From Phycisphaerales bacterium Planc_01 (GTDB lineage: Bacteria > Planctomycetota > Phycisphaerae > Sedimentisphaerales > Anaerobacaceae): a stretch of 64,000 nucleotides of DNA. The notes beneath the pieces were generated by a model that was given only the letters and a program-made list of their open reading frames with translations, did not search any database and was not told where the DNA came from. Shown in pieces: positions 51,285 through 59,665 of the stretch. The position numbers were made by a program, and so were the translations under genes. How positions within the stretch are numbered: the stretch's first letter is position 1; the number at the start of each line of letters is the position of its first letter. Location: contig LVBB01000121.1 of the NCBI GenBank assembly GCA_001603075.1, forward strand, positions 1 to 64,000. The letters are read 5' to 3'.

Positions 51285-54092
51285 ATGCGAAACGTCAGCC
51301 GAACAATGCCTGTGATCGCCGTCGTCCTCTCGATGGTTGTCTGTGGAGCCTGGAGCAATCTTTCAAGGGCCCAGGACATCCCGTTGCCGGAGCACCCGCG
51401 GCCCGACTTCGAGCGGCCGCTGTGGATCAATCTGAACGGCCCATGGCAGTTGGGCTTCGACAAGGAGGACGCGGGACTGGCGGGCAACTGGTCGTCCGGC
51501 AGGACGGAGTTTCCGTTGTCGATCATGGTGCCGTTCCCGTGGGGCTCGGAGCTGTCCGGCGTTGAGGACCAGGCCGATATCGCCTGGTACAAGCGGACGA
51601 TCCGCGTGCCCGCCGACTGGAAGGGAAGCCGCGTTTTCGTTGTGGTCGGCGCCTGCGACTGGCTGACGACCGGCTGGCTCGACGGCCGGAAGGTCGGCAG
51701 TTTCCAGGGCGGGTACACGCCGTTCGAGTTCGAGCTGACCGACTACGTCAAGTGGGGCCAGGACCAAACCCTCGTGTTGCGCGTCGATGATACGCCGCAT
51801 CCGTTCAAGCTCGAAGGCAAGCAGGGCTACGGCCCCGCCAAGGGCATCTGGCAGACGATCTACCTGGAGGCCCGGCCCAAGGTCGCACTGGAAACCGTAC
51901 ACTTCGTGCCGGACATCGACGCGGGCAAGGTCACCGTCAAGGCCACGCTGAACCAGCCGGCGCCCGACGCGATGCGTCTGGCGATCCAGTTCAAACCCGA
52001 AGATCGCCCCGCAGGCGCCGCGCAGACGACCGTCGCCAAGGGACGCAAGGAGATCGAGTTCGAAGTGCCCATCAAGCCGATGCGGCTCTGGTCGCTCGAA
52101 GACCCGTACCTCTACGAGGTCAAGGCCGTCCTGTCGGGCCAGGGGGCCGAAGACGTCGTCTCGACCTACTTCGGGATGCGAAAGATCAGCGTGGTGAACC
52201 TTCCCGGGACGGATTATCCCTACATCGCGCTGAACAACAAGCCCATCTACCTGAAGCTGTCACTCGACCAGGCATACCACCCCGAAGGGTTCTACACATT
52301 CCCAAGCGACGCGTTCATGCGCGACGAGATCCTGCGGTCGCGCCAGATCGGGCTCAACGGCCAGCGCATCCACGTCAAGATCGGCATCCCGCGCAAGCTC
52401 TACTGGGCCGACAAGCTGGGCATCCTGATCATGGCCGACGTGCCCAACAGTTGGGGCCAACCCGACGCCGACATGCGCAACGAGACAGAGGTCGCCCTTC
52501 GCGGGATGATCCGGCGGGACTTCAACCATCCGTGCGTCTTCAGTTGGGTGATTTTCAATGAGACATGGGGGCTGCGAACGGGCGACCAGGGCTACACGCC
52601 ACAGACGCAGGAGTGGGTGGCCTCGATGGTGCGCCTGGCCAGGCAGCTCGACCCGACCCGGCTGGTGGAAGACAACTCGCCCTGCAACTACGACCATGTC
52701 CTGACGGACATCAATAGCTGGCACGCCTATCTGCCCGGCTACAAGTGGACCGAGCACCTGGCCCAGGTCACGCGTGACACCTACGAGGGCTCGACGTGGA
52801 ACTACATCGGCGGCCGGAAGCAGGGCAAGGAGCCTCTGCTCAACAGCGAGTGCGGCAACGTCTGGGGCTATGAAGGCAGCACGGGCGACGTGGACTGGAG
52901 CTGGGACTATCACCTCATGATGGACGCGTTCCGGCGGCATCCGAAGGTCTGCGGCTGGCTCTATACCGAACATCACGACGTAATCAACGAATGGAACGGA
53001 TACTGGCGGTTCGACCGCTCCGAGAAGTTCACGGGGATGGAGGAGCTGATGGGCGGGATGAGCCTTCGCGACCTGCACGGCGATTTCTACGTGGCCCTCA
53101 GCGAAGAGCTGTGCCAGGAAGTCAAGCCGGGCGCGAGCGTGGAGGTCCCGCTGTACGTCTCGTTCCTGACCGACGCCCAGGCGGGCCAAGCCCTGACCCT
53201 GCGAGCCAGCCTGCGGGGCTGGGACAGCCTGGGCCGCGAACGCAGTTTCGGCCGTATCCAGCGGCGCACCATCCCGTACCGCGCATGGCACTGCGGGGCC
53301 ATCGAACCGCTCGAAGTGACGATGCCCGATGAACCGGCGGTGGTCGTATTGGCCGTGCAGATCGAGGACCAAGCCGGCGTCGTGCTCGCAAGGAACTTCA
53401 CCACGTTCGCCGTACGCGACGGCGCCCAGCCGCGACAGGAGACGCGGACGCAGCGAGACCGAACGGTGAAGCTGGTACGCATCGAGCCCAAGAGTTTTGT
53501 CAAAGCCGAATGGCCCGTCAAGCAATGGAACGTGTTCGATGGACTCAAAGTCAACGGAGCCGGCGCAGGCTATTTCGAGTACCGTCTGCCTTGGCCACAG
53601 GACCTCGACGCCGATGATATCGAGACGGCCAGCTTCCGGGCGGAGATCTCGGCCAAGCAGCTCTTCGGCAAGGACAAGGAAGGCGCCGGCAAGCAGGAAG
53701 GCGACTTCATGCGAGGCAAAGGCACGCACGACCCCAGCCTGAACCCGAATTCGTATCCAATGACGGACGAGACCGTGTATCCCAGCGCGGTCCGCATTCG
53801 AATCGGCGGCGAGGCGGTCGCAACGGTCGATCTGCCCGACGATCCGGCCGACCATCGCGGGATCCTGTCCTGGCACGCACAGAAGCGCGACGGCAAACTC
53901 AACGAGGCCGGCTCCTATGGGTACCTCGTCACCGCCCAGATTCCGGGGCCGGTCCTCCGCAAGGCCGCCCGTGAGGGCGCGATCGTGATCCGCCTGGAGG
54001 CCGACGAGGCCCTCGCCGGCGGCATCGCCATCTACGGCGAGCGGTTCGGCCGCTACCCGCTGGACCCGACGCTGGCTTTCGTAATGAAGTAG
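51285..54092 (+). CDS. Secreted glycoside hydrolase family 2 enzyme
   Basis: The ATG at 51285 follows AAAGGGTGG and gives 935 residues with a signal peptide (VIAVVLSMVVCGAWSNLSRAQ). The GH2 order is clear: a sugar-binding jelly roll (LWINLNGPWQLGFD ... WYKRTIRVPADW), an immunoglobulin-like sandwich, and a TIM barrel (from about 370). The acid/base glutamate lies in SWVIFNETWG and the nucleophile probably in LLNSECGNVWG. About 300 C-terminal residues form extra beta-rich domains. Beta-galactosidase, glucuronidase or mannosidase activities all occur in this family and cannot be separated here. A secreted SGNH hydrolase follows. Confidence 0.92.
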   Translation: MRNVSRTMPVIAVVLSMVVCGAWSNLSRAQDIPLPEHPRPDFERPLWINLNGPWQLGFDKEDAGLAGNWSSGRTEFPLSIMVPFPWGSELSGVEDQADIAWYKRTIRVPADWKGSRVFVVVGACDWLTTGWLDGRKVGSFQGGYTPFEFELTDYVKWGQDQTLVLRVDDTPHPFKLEGKQGYGPAKGIWQTIYLEARPKVALETVHFVPDIDAGKVTVKATLNQPAPDAMRLAIQFKPEDRPAGAAQTTVAKGRKEIEFEVPIKPMRLWSLEDPYLYEVKAVLSGQGAEDVVSTYFGMRKISVVNLPGTDYPYIALNNKPIYLKLSLDQAYHPEGFYTFPSDAFMRDEILRSRQIGLNGQRIHVKIGIPRKLYWADKLGILIMADVPNSWGQPDADMRNETEVALRGMIRRDFNHPCVFSWVIFNETWGLRTGDQGYTPQTQEWVASMVRLARQLDPTRLVEDNSPCNYDHVLTDINSWHAYLPGYKWTEHLAQVTRDTYEGSTWNYIGGRKQGKEPLLNSECGNVWGYEGSTGDVDWSWDYHLMMDAFRRHPKVCGWLYTEHHDVINEWNGYWRFDRSEKFTGMEELMGGMSLRDLHGDFYVALSEELCQEVKPGASVEVPLYVSFLTDAQAGQALTLRASLRGWDSLGRERSFGRIQRRTIPYRAWHCGAIEPLEVTMPDEPAVVVLAVQIEDQAGVVLARNFTTFAVRDGAQPRQETRTQRDRTVKLVRIEPKSFVKAEWPVKQWNVFDGLKVNGAGAGYFEYRLPWPQDLDADDIETASFRAEISAKQLFGKDKEGAGKQEGDFMRGKGTHDPSLNPNSYPMTDETVYPSAVRIRIGGEAVATVDLPDDPADHRGILSWHAQKRDGKLNEAGSYGYLVTAQIPGPVLRKAAREGAIVIRLEADEALAGGIAIYGERFGRYPLDPTLAFVMK

Positions 54093-54125
54093 ATCGACGC
54101 CGACGTGACACAGTGCGTTTTCGCA

Positions 54126-54149
54126 AGGCCGCGCATACAGGCGCGGCCT
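54126..54149 (+). other. Stem-loop between GH2 and SGNH genes
   Basis: AGGCCGCGC and GCGCGGCCT form a perfect 9-base-pair stem with loop ATACAG, 33 bases after the GH2 stop. Without a T-run it may be a partial terminator or mRNA-stabilising hairpin. Confidence 0.45.
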
Positions 54150-54181
54150 CTGTGGCATCGTACGAAAGAGAGAGGCCTTTC

Positions 54182-55465
54182 ATGAAGACCGGTCGGATCG
54201 CCCTGCTGTTCTGTCTGTGCATCTGTCTGCAAACCTTCGGCGCCGAACTGCCGTTGGCGCCGGCGGTCGAGTGCCACCCCCGCAGCGGTCTGCCCAACGT
54301 GCTGGCAAAACTCCGGGCGGGTCGGGAGGTGCGGATCGGCTACCTTGGCGGAAGCATCACAGCCCAGGCGGGCTGGCGACCCAAGACGCTGGCGTGGTTT
54401 GCCGAGCAGTTCCCGCAGGCCAAGGTCAGTGAGATCAACGCCGCGATCGGCGGGACCGGTTCGGACCTCGGCGTGTTCCGGCTCGCACACGATGTGCTGG
54501 TCCACAAGCCCGACCTGCTGTTCGTGGAGTTCGCCGTCAACGACGGCGGCGCGCCGCCCGAGCAGATCTATCGCTGCATGGAAGGCATCGTCCGGCAGAC
54601 CTGGAGGAACGATCCGGCCACGGACATCTGCTTCGTCTACACCCTCGCCGGCAACATGCTGCAAACGCTCCAGGAAGGCCGGTTCCCGCGCTCGGCCAGC
54701 GCGATGGAGAAGATTGCCGAGCACTATGGCATCCCCTCGATCCACATGGGCGTGGAAGTGGCACGACTGGAGAAGGAAGGCAAACTGATCTTCCAAGGCC
54801 CGAAGCCTGCGACCGAACAGCAGAAGGCGGCCCTGGGCGAGAAGATTCTGTTCTCGCCCGACGCGGTCCATCCTTACACCGACACGGGACACCAGCTCTA
54901 TCTCGACGCGGTCGTGCGCTCGATGGCCAGGATTCGAGACGCAGGCAGACCCGGGCCGCACCCGCTGGGCGATCCGTTTATCGCTGACAACTGGGAGAAG
55001 GCCAAAATGGTCCCCTTGAGCCGGGCCGGACTCAGCGAGGGTTGGACGAGGCTGGATTTCCAGACCGACGCGATGGCCAAGCGGTTCGGCGACAGGTTGC
55101 CGGAGGTGTGGAAGGCGGACAGACCTGGCGAGTCGATCCGGTTCCGCGTTCGCGGCAGCGTGATCCGCATCTACGATCTGGTGGGTCCCGATTGCGGACA
55201 GATCACCATCCAGGTGGATGACGAACCCGCCTATGTGCAACCGCGTTTCGACGCCTACTGCACGTACCACCGGCTCAGTTGCCTGACCGTTGGCAAAAAC
55301 ATGGACGCGCGTGAACACGAGATCACCCTGACGATCCATCCCGAGCAGCCGGACAAGGCCAGAATCCTCAGCCAGCGAAACGAGACGATGGACGACCCGA
55401 AGCGATTTGACGGGACGACCTGGTACGCCGGAGCCATCCTGGTCCTGGGCGACTTGCTGAACTAA
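54182..55465 (+). CDS. Secreted SGNH/GDSL hydrolase
   Basis: The 427-residue protein has a signal peptide (1-20, LLFCLCICLQTFGAE). The SGNH blocks are present: RIGYLGGSITAQAGW (block I, catalytic Ser), AIGGTGSDLG (block II, Gly), FVEFAVNDGG (block III, Asn) and DAVHPYTDTGHQLY (block V, Asp-His). The C-terminal 120 residues form a beta-rich module. Such enzymes often deacetylate plant or algal polysaccharides. Ribosome site GAGAGGCC and the short distance to the GH2 gene suggest joint expression. Confidence 0.88.
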   Translation: MKTGRIALLFCLCICLQTFGAELPLAPAVECHPRSGLPNVLAKLRAGREVRIGYLGGSITAQAGWRPKTLAWFAEQFPQAKVSEINAAIGGTGSDLGVFRLAHDVLVHKPDLLFVEFAVNDGGAPPEQIYRCMEGIVRQTWRNDPATDICFVYTLAGNMLQTLQEGRFPRSASAMEKIAEHYGIPSIHMGVEVARLEKEGKLIFQGPKPATEQQKAALGEKILFSPDAVHPYTDTGHQLYLDAVVRSMARIRDAGRPGPHPLGDPFIADNWEKAKMVPLSRAGLSEGWTRLDFQTDAMAKRFGDRLPEVWKADRPGESIRFRVRGSVIRIYDLVGPDCGQITIQVDDEPAYVQPRFDAYCTYHRLSCLTVGKNMDAREHEITLTIHPEQPDKARILSQRNETMDDPKRFDGTTWYAGAILVLGDLLN

Positions 55466-55606
55466 CCACCAGACAAAGCGGCAAAGGTGCATGTTGACAG
55501 GCCCCATCGATGACGATATGCTTGGTTGCATGCGGCTGGTCGGACTCGTGCTGGAAAGAGACGGACGTGGCCGGTGTTGGGACGTTTGGGAAGACCACGA
55601 GAGTCT

Positions 55607-56035
55607 ATGCAGTCGCCGGAGACGGTCAATCCCTGCATCACCTGCGGGGCGTGCTGTGCCTACTATCGCGCATCGTTCTACTGGGCCGAGGCCAACGACA
55701 GCCCCGGCGGGACCGTGCCCGTCGAGCTGACCGAGAAGCTCAACGATTTTCGCCGGGTCATGCGGGGGACGAGCCAGAAGAATCCGCGTTGTGTCGCCCT
55801 GCTCGGCGAGATCGGCAGGAGCGTCGGGTGCAGTATCTACGAGATGCGTTCGTCCGTCTGCCGGGATTTCGACGTCTCCTGGATCCACGGGGTCCGCAAC
55901 GAACGGTGCGACCAGGCCCGTATCGCCTGGGGCCTCGAGCCGCTGCCCGCTTCGATCTTCACGCCGCAGGCCAGTCCGGACGATCCCGAGCACACCGCCC
56001 CGCCGAACCGGCCCCCGCTGCCTCGCGCCGCCTGA
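55607..56035 (+). CDS. YkgJ-like cysteine-cluster protein
   Basis: The 142-residue product has the YkgJ/CxxCxxCC signature [12 protein letters not shown] (residues 10-21) followed by [28 protein letters not shown], giving the eight-cysteine pattern thought to bind zinc or an iron-sulfur cluster. C-terminal residues are proline-rich. The biochemical role of the family is not established. It lies alone between the SGNH hydrolase and the peroxidase gene, and no strong ribosome site is seen. Confidence 0.85.
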   Translation: MQSPETVNPCITCGACCAYYRASFYWAEANDSPGGTVPVELTEKLNDFRRVMRGTSQKNPRCVALLGEIGRSVGCSIYEMRSSVCRDFDVSWIHGVRNERCDQARIAWGLEPLPASIFTPQASPDDPEHTAPPNRPPLPRAA

Positions 56036-56090
56036 TCGCATCACCAAGAGAAATCCTGGAATCACCGGGCAGGAATGAACACCGGCCGCA

Positions 56091-56118
56091 GTGGGGGCGA
56101 ATAATCATTCGCCCGTAC
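56091..56118 (+). repeat. Palindromic repeat, AAT-AATC-ATT core (copy 1)
   Basis: GTGGGGGCGAAT, loop AATC, ATTCGCCCGTAC. It is the same as the copy at 56955-56982 except for one change in each outer arm. It lies 56 bases after the YkgJ-like gene. Confidence 0.8.
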
Positions 56119-56152
56119 ATAGGAATGGAACCTGGGCCAGGAGAGATGTGCC

Positions 56153-56779
56153 ATGAACAAGGGGATCGTGTGTGTGTTGTCGGTTTCGGTTCTGGGTTTG
56201 TGCACGTCCTGCAAAGACAAGACGCCGGAGACGACCGGGGCAGCTGTCGCCGAGGCTGAGACGGCGTCCCCGGCGGCAATCGGACCGGTCCATCAGTTCG
56301 AGTTGAACGACATCGACGGCGTGCCTGTGAAGCTGGGGGCTCATAGCGGCAAGGTCCTGCTGCTCGTCAACGTCGCCAGCCAGTGCGGCTACACGCCGCA
56401 ATACGCCGGCCTCCAGCAGCTCTATGAGAAGTATCAGGCCGATGGGCTGCTCGTGCTGGGCTTCCCCGCCAACAACTTCGGCTCGCAGGAGCCGGGCACC
56501 GAGAAACAGATCAAAGACTTCTGCACGACGAACTACCACGTCACCTTTCCCATGTTCGCCAAGATCTCCGTCCGGGGCGACGACATTCACCCCCTCTACA
56601 AGTTTCTCACGGAGGCGTCCCCGACGCACACCGGCTCGCCGGGACCGGTCACCTGGAATTTCAACAAGTTCCTGATCGGCCGTGACGGAACTGTGATCGG
56701 CCGCTACGACTCCAAGGTCGAGCCGCTTGGGGCCGAGCTTGTGGATGAAATCGAGAAGGCCCTCGCAGAGACGAGTTGA
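56153..56779 (+). CDS. Exported glutathione peroxidase-like thiol peroxidase
   Basis: The 208-residue product has an N-terminal export signal with Cys17 and Cys20, possibly lipidated, and a linker of about 25 residues. The GPx fold follows, with peroxidatic Cys78 in NVASQCGYTPQY, GFPANNFGSQEPGT providing Gln, and WNFNKFLIGRDG providing Trp and Asn of the catalytic tetrad. Bacterial members use thioredoxin rather than glutathione. It would reduce hydroperoxides in the periplasm or at a membrane. Two copies of the same hairpin repeat bracket this gene and the tiny gene after it. Confidence 0.92.
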   Translation: MNKGIVCVLSVSVLGLCTSCKDKTPETTGAAVAEAETASPAAIGPVHQFELNDIDGVPVKLGAHSGKVLLLVNVASQCGYTPQYAGLQQLYEKYQADGLLVLGFPANNFGSQEPGTEKQIKDFCTTNYHVTFPMFAKISVRGDDIHPLYKFLTEASPTHTGSPGPVTWNFNKFLIGRDGTVIGRYDSKVEPLGAELVDEIEKALAETS

Positions 56780-56805
56780 CAGAAGTGCATCGCACGGGCA
56801 CAGGT

Positions 56806-56877
56806 CTAATCCCGGCCGTAGGCAAGGAGGACCGTCAAAAGCACCGCGACTTGCAGGATGACCAGCACAAGATTCAT
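56806..56877 (-). CDS. Possible 23-residue single-pass membrane peptide
   Basis: On the minus strand an ATG at 56877, seven bases after AAGGA, opens MNLVLVILQVAVLLTVLLAY and stops at 56806 after three more residues. The peptide is almost entirely one hydrophobic helix ending in a short charged tail. A second ATG two codons upstream is too close to the ribosome site. Small membrane peptides of this size can be regulators or toxins, but there is no homology evidence. Confidence 0.3.
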   Translation of the reverse strand: MNLVLVILQVAVLLTVLLAYGRD

Positions 56878-56954
56878 AGCCATGTCCTTGATTGGAGATC
56901 TTCAGCCATAGCTATAAGGCACAGCACACCGTAGAGGTAACACTTGTGAGGTTG

Positions 56955-56982
56955 GTAGGGGCGAATAATCATTCGCCCCTAC
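56955..56982 (-). repeat. Palindromic repeat, AAT-AATC-ATT core (copy 2)
   Basis: GTAGGGGCGAAT, loop AATC, ATTCGCCCCTAC: a perfect 12-base-pair stem. It ends three bases from the stop codon of the minus-strand gene at 56986, so it could also act as a 3'-end hairpin for that mRNA. Confidence 0.85.
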
Positions 56983-56985
56983 GGT

Positions 56986-58620
56986 CTATTCTTCAAGCAG
57001 TTCTACGATCCACTCTCGCAGATTGTTCTCGTTCGGCGTCAGATAGCGAACGATGCCCTTCTTGTCGATCAGGAAGGATGCTGGTCGCTCATGAACCTGA
57101 TACAGCCAGTGCGTCGCTCCGGCCGCCACGCCGGGCGGCCGCCCCGGCGGCATCAGGTCGGCCACCAGCACCGGATCGGCGTCGAGGATGCCCGCGATGG
57201 GCGCCCCTTCGAAAAGGCCCGTAATGTGGGTCGTAACGAGATCCTGCGCGACGCTCCCGCCGCCGGAAAGATGATTGTAGACCGCGATGACCACCAGCCC
57301 CCTCCCACCGAAGTCCGCCAGAAGGCTCCGGATCGTCGCCAGACCCGCGTCGCCATCCATGCGGAAGTCGCGAAACGTCAGAAGCACAACCCGGCCGCGG
57401 AGGTCTTTGAGGGCGATCGGCGCGCGATTGAACCACGTCGCGGCAAACAGCGGCGGCGCTTCCTGTCCCAGGGCGCCCCAGCCCTGAGGAACAAGCTGGA
57501 AGTCACAGGCGAAATCGTCGGCGGTGGTAGTCCGCGACCATGTGCCGTACGTGGGCACTTCGATCGTGACGGCGACCGGCCGATCGGTCGGCATGTCCGT
57601 CAGCGTGTACCCGCCCTCGGCATCGGTCACCATCTCCTGCGTGACTCGCTCGACGCGCACCGTGATAGTCTGACCGATCAAGGGCAGATCGCGTTCGTCG
57701 GTCAGGCGTCCCCGAATGATGCCCGACCCGGCTGCACGGCCGGCCAACAGGATATCGCCCGCCGCGGCGACCCCGTCCGGCGTCAGGTCGAGCGACCTGG
57801 ACTGACCGCTGAGCGTGCCGAGAAAGGCAACGCAGCGGACCCGCGGGCCGACGAACACACCATCGAGGTGGAAGTTGCCCTCCTCGTCACTTATGGTCGC
57901 ATAGGGCGAACCGCCTTCCCCTCGCCAGCGGTTATCGAGCATCAGAGTTTGCAGGGTTACGCGAGCGCCAGCGACAGGCCTTCGATCCGTGCCGAGCACC
58001 CGGCCGAAGATCGCCGCGCCGCCTTCCAGCACGACCGTCAGTTCGGGGCTCTTCGCGTCTTTTCGCCAGATGAACCGTCGGCCGAGCAGGCCCGACTCGT
58101 CGCAGGCGACACCGAGTAGGCCGCCCGACGGCTGGAACGCCGGCTCAGGGATCGAGAAAAACGCGGACGGCTCGACATTCGGATCGCCGGCCACCCTTTC
58201 CAGGGCGATGAAGCCGGGGATCGGCCGCATCGCGGAATCGACCAGGAAGATATGGATCAGGTTCACCGGCGGCTCGTCCTGAAGCACGGTCGGTCCGACC
58301 GGTGCAGGCCCGGCGGGAGGTTCAGCGGCCGGGACCGTTAGATTCGGCTCGGAGGGCGCGGCCGTAGGGAGATCGTTCGGCTCGATCGGCACCGCCCCAC
58401 CGCCGTCGTCAATGTCGGCGGTCCTATCGGCAGGCTCTTCGGCTCGAACCACGTGCGCTTCGAGATCGGGGCCAGCGCACGGATCGACGGCCCAGACATC
58501 GGGACCGGGACGCTCTGCCGGGTCTTGCCCCGCCAGATGGCGCAGGGCCCAGCCTCCCGTGATGGCTGCGACAAGGGCCACCGCCACCGCGGCAAGAGTG
58601 AAATACCATCGCCGATCCAT
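56986..58620 (-). CDS. Membrane-anchored protein with carboxypeptidase-regulatory repeats and a cysteine-less redoxin domain
   Basis: The 544-residue protein begins with a membrane anchor (WYFTLAAVAVALVAAITGGWAL). A Pro/Glu-rich spacer leads to two carboxypeptidase-regulatory-like sandwiches (IFGRVLGTDRRPVAGARVTL; GIIRGRLTDERDLPLIGQTI). A C-terminal TlpA/AhpC-like thioredoxin fold (from about 375) reads LKDLRGRVVLLTFRDFRMDGDAGLATI and ends PASFLIDKKGIVRYLTPNENN. The CxxC expected after VVLLTF is missing, so it should not act as a thiol oxidoreductase and may bind protein or ligand instead. Confidence 0.8.
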   Translation of the reverse strand: MDRRWYFTLAAVAVALVAAITGGWALRHLAGQDPAERPGPDVWAVDPCAGPDLEAHVVRAEEPADRTADIDDGGGAVPIEPNDLPTAAPSEPNLTVPAAEPPAGPAPVGPTVLQDEPPVNLIHIFLVDSAMRPIPGFIALERVAGDPNVEPSAFFSIPEPAFQPSGGLLGVACDESGLLGRRFIWRKDAKSPELTVVLEGGAAIFGRVLGTDRRPVAGARVTLQTLMLDNRWRGEGGSPYATISDEEGNFHLDGVFVGPRVRCVAFLGTLSGQSRSLDLTPDGVAAAGDILLAGRAAGSGIIRGRLTDERDLPLIGQTITVRVERVTQEMVTDAEGGYTLTDMPTDRPVAVTIEVPTYGTWSRTTTADDFACDFQLVPQGWGALGQEAPPLFAATWFNRAPIALKDLRGRVVLLTFRDFRMDGDAGLATIRSLLADFGGRGLVVIAVYNHLSGGGSVAQDLVTTHITGLFEGAPIAGILDADPVLVADLMPPGRPPGVAAGATHWLYQVHERPASFLIDKKGIVRYLTPNENNLREWIVELLEE

Positions 58621-58772
58621 GCGTTCCTCAGTGTCGAATGCCTCAGGCCAGGCAAAAAACTCGCTTGAACGCCTTCTGACTACCCTATAGTATCACACTC
58701 CGACGGCGTTGTCACCGGTGTGCCGGCAACGGCAGCGCAGACCAACGCCCACAAGCCACGGGGCGGCCAAAC

Positions 58773-59606
58773 GTGAACGAACGGATCGAGCACAAATCGA
58801 ATCGCCCCCGGCGGGATCGCCTGTACGAGATCATCTTCGAGGCGGACACCCCTGTCGGCAAGTGGTTCGACCTCGTACTGATCGTCGTGATCCTGCTCAG
58901 CGTCCTGACGGTCATGCTCGACAGCGTCGCTTCCATCCAGGCCCGGTACGGCCGTTGGCTGTACGCCCTCGAATGGCTCTTCACGATCCTGTTCACCGTC
59001 GAGTACATCCTGCGGCTGCTCTGCGTCCGCAACATTCGGCGCTATGCGACGAGCTTCTTCGGCATCGTGGACCTTTTGGCGATCCTGCCGACCTATCTGA
59101 ACCTGGTGGTGTTCGGCACCCGATACCTGTTGGTGGTCCGCCTCTTCCGCGTGTTGCGCATCTTCCGAATCCTCAAGCTCGGCCAATACACGAAGGAGGC
59201 GGGCGTCCTTCGGGCGGCCCTCTATGCGAGCCGGCGGAAGATCGTCGTGTTTCTCTGCTTCGTGCTGACGCTGGTCGTCATCATCGGCTCGTTGATGTAC
59301 CTGATCGAAGGCCCGGCCAATAGCGGCTTCACCAGCATCCCGCAGAGCGTGTACTGGGCGATCGTGACGCTGACGACGGTCGGCTACGGCGACATCTCCC
59401 CCCAGACCCCCCTGGGCCAGTTCCTGGCGTCGATCGTCATGATCCTCGGCTATTCGATCATTGCGGTCCCCACCGGCATCGTCACGGTCGAGTGGTCGCA
59501 GGCAAGCATGCGAAAGCAGACCCCTGCCCGCGCCTGCCCCACCTGCGGCGCCCCAGGCCACGACGCCGACGCCCGGTACTGCAAATTCTGCGGCGCCGAC
59601 CTCTGA
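58773..59606 (+). CDS. Voltage-gated potassium channel with C-terminal zinc ribbon
   Basis: The 277-residue protein starts with GTG and has six membrane segments. The S4 helix is [19 protein letters not shown], with arginines every third residue. The pore loop carries TLTTVGYGD, the potassium selectivity filter. After S6 ([14 protein letters not shown]) comes a short C-terminal zinc ribbon, [20 protein letters not shown]. It should be a homotetrameric Kv-type channel. The zinc ribbon may serve in assembly or sensing. Confidence 0.92.
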   Translation: MNERIEHKSNRPRRDRLYEIIFEADTPVGKWFDLVLIVVILLSVLTVMLDSVASIQARYGRWLYALEWLFTILFTVEYILRLLCVRNIRRYATSFFGIVDLLAILPTYLNLVVFGTRYLLVVRLFRVLRIFRILKLGQYTKEAGVLRAALYASRRKIVVFLCFVLTLVVIIGSLMYLIEGPANSGFTSIPQSVYWAIVTLTTVGYGDISPQTPLGQFLASIVMILGYSIIAVPTGIVTVEWSQASMRKQTPARACPTCGAPGHDADARYCKFCGADL

Positions 59607-59630
59607 CGGCGCCCGGCAGGCGACAACACC

Positions 59631-59659
59631 TTGGCAAGGACCTCTCCCTGCGGTACAAT
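59631..59659 (+). promoter_or_regulatory. Promoter of the nucleotidyltransferase gene, leaderless type
   Basis: TTGGCA (59631-59636), 17 bases and TACAAT (59654-59659). The ATG at 59666 follows after six bases, the same geometry as padR, and no ribosome site exists. Confidence 0.6.
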
Positions 59660-59665
59660 GCGGCC

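Noticed and set aside
52260-56065. Two minus-strand open frames over 600 codons opposite the GH2, SGNH and YkgJ-like genes
   Set aside because: They mirror the sense codons and show no recognisable family; the sense genes have complete active-site motifs.
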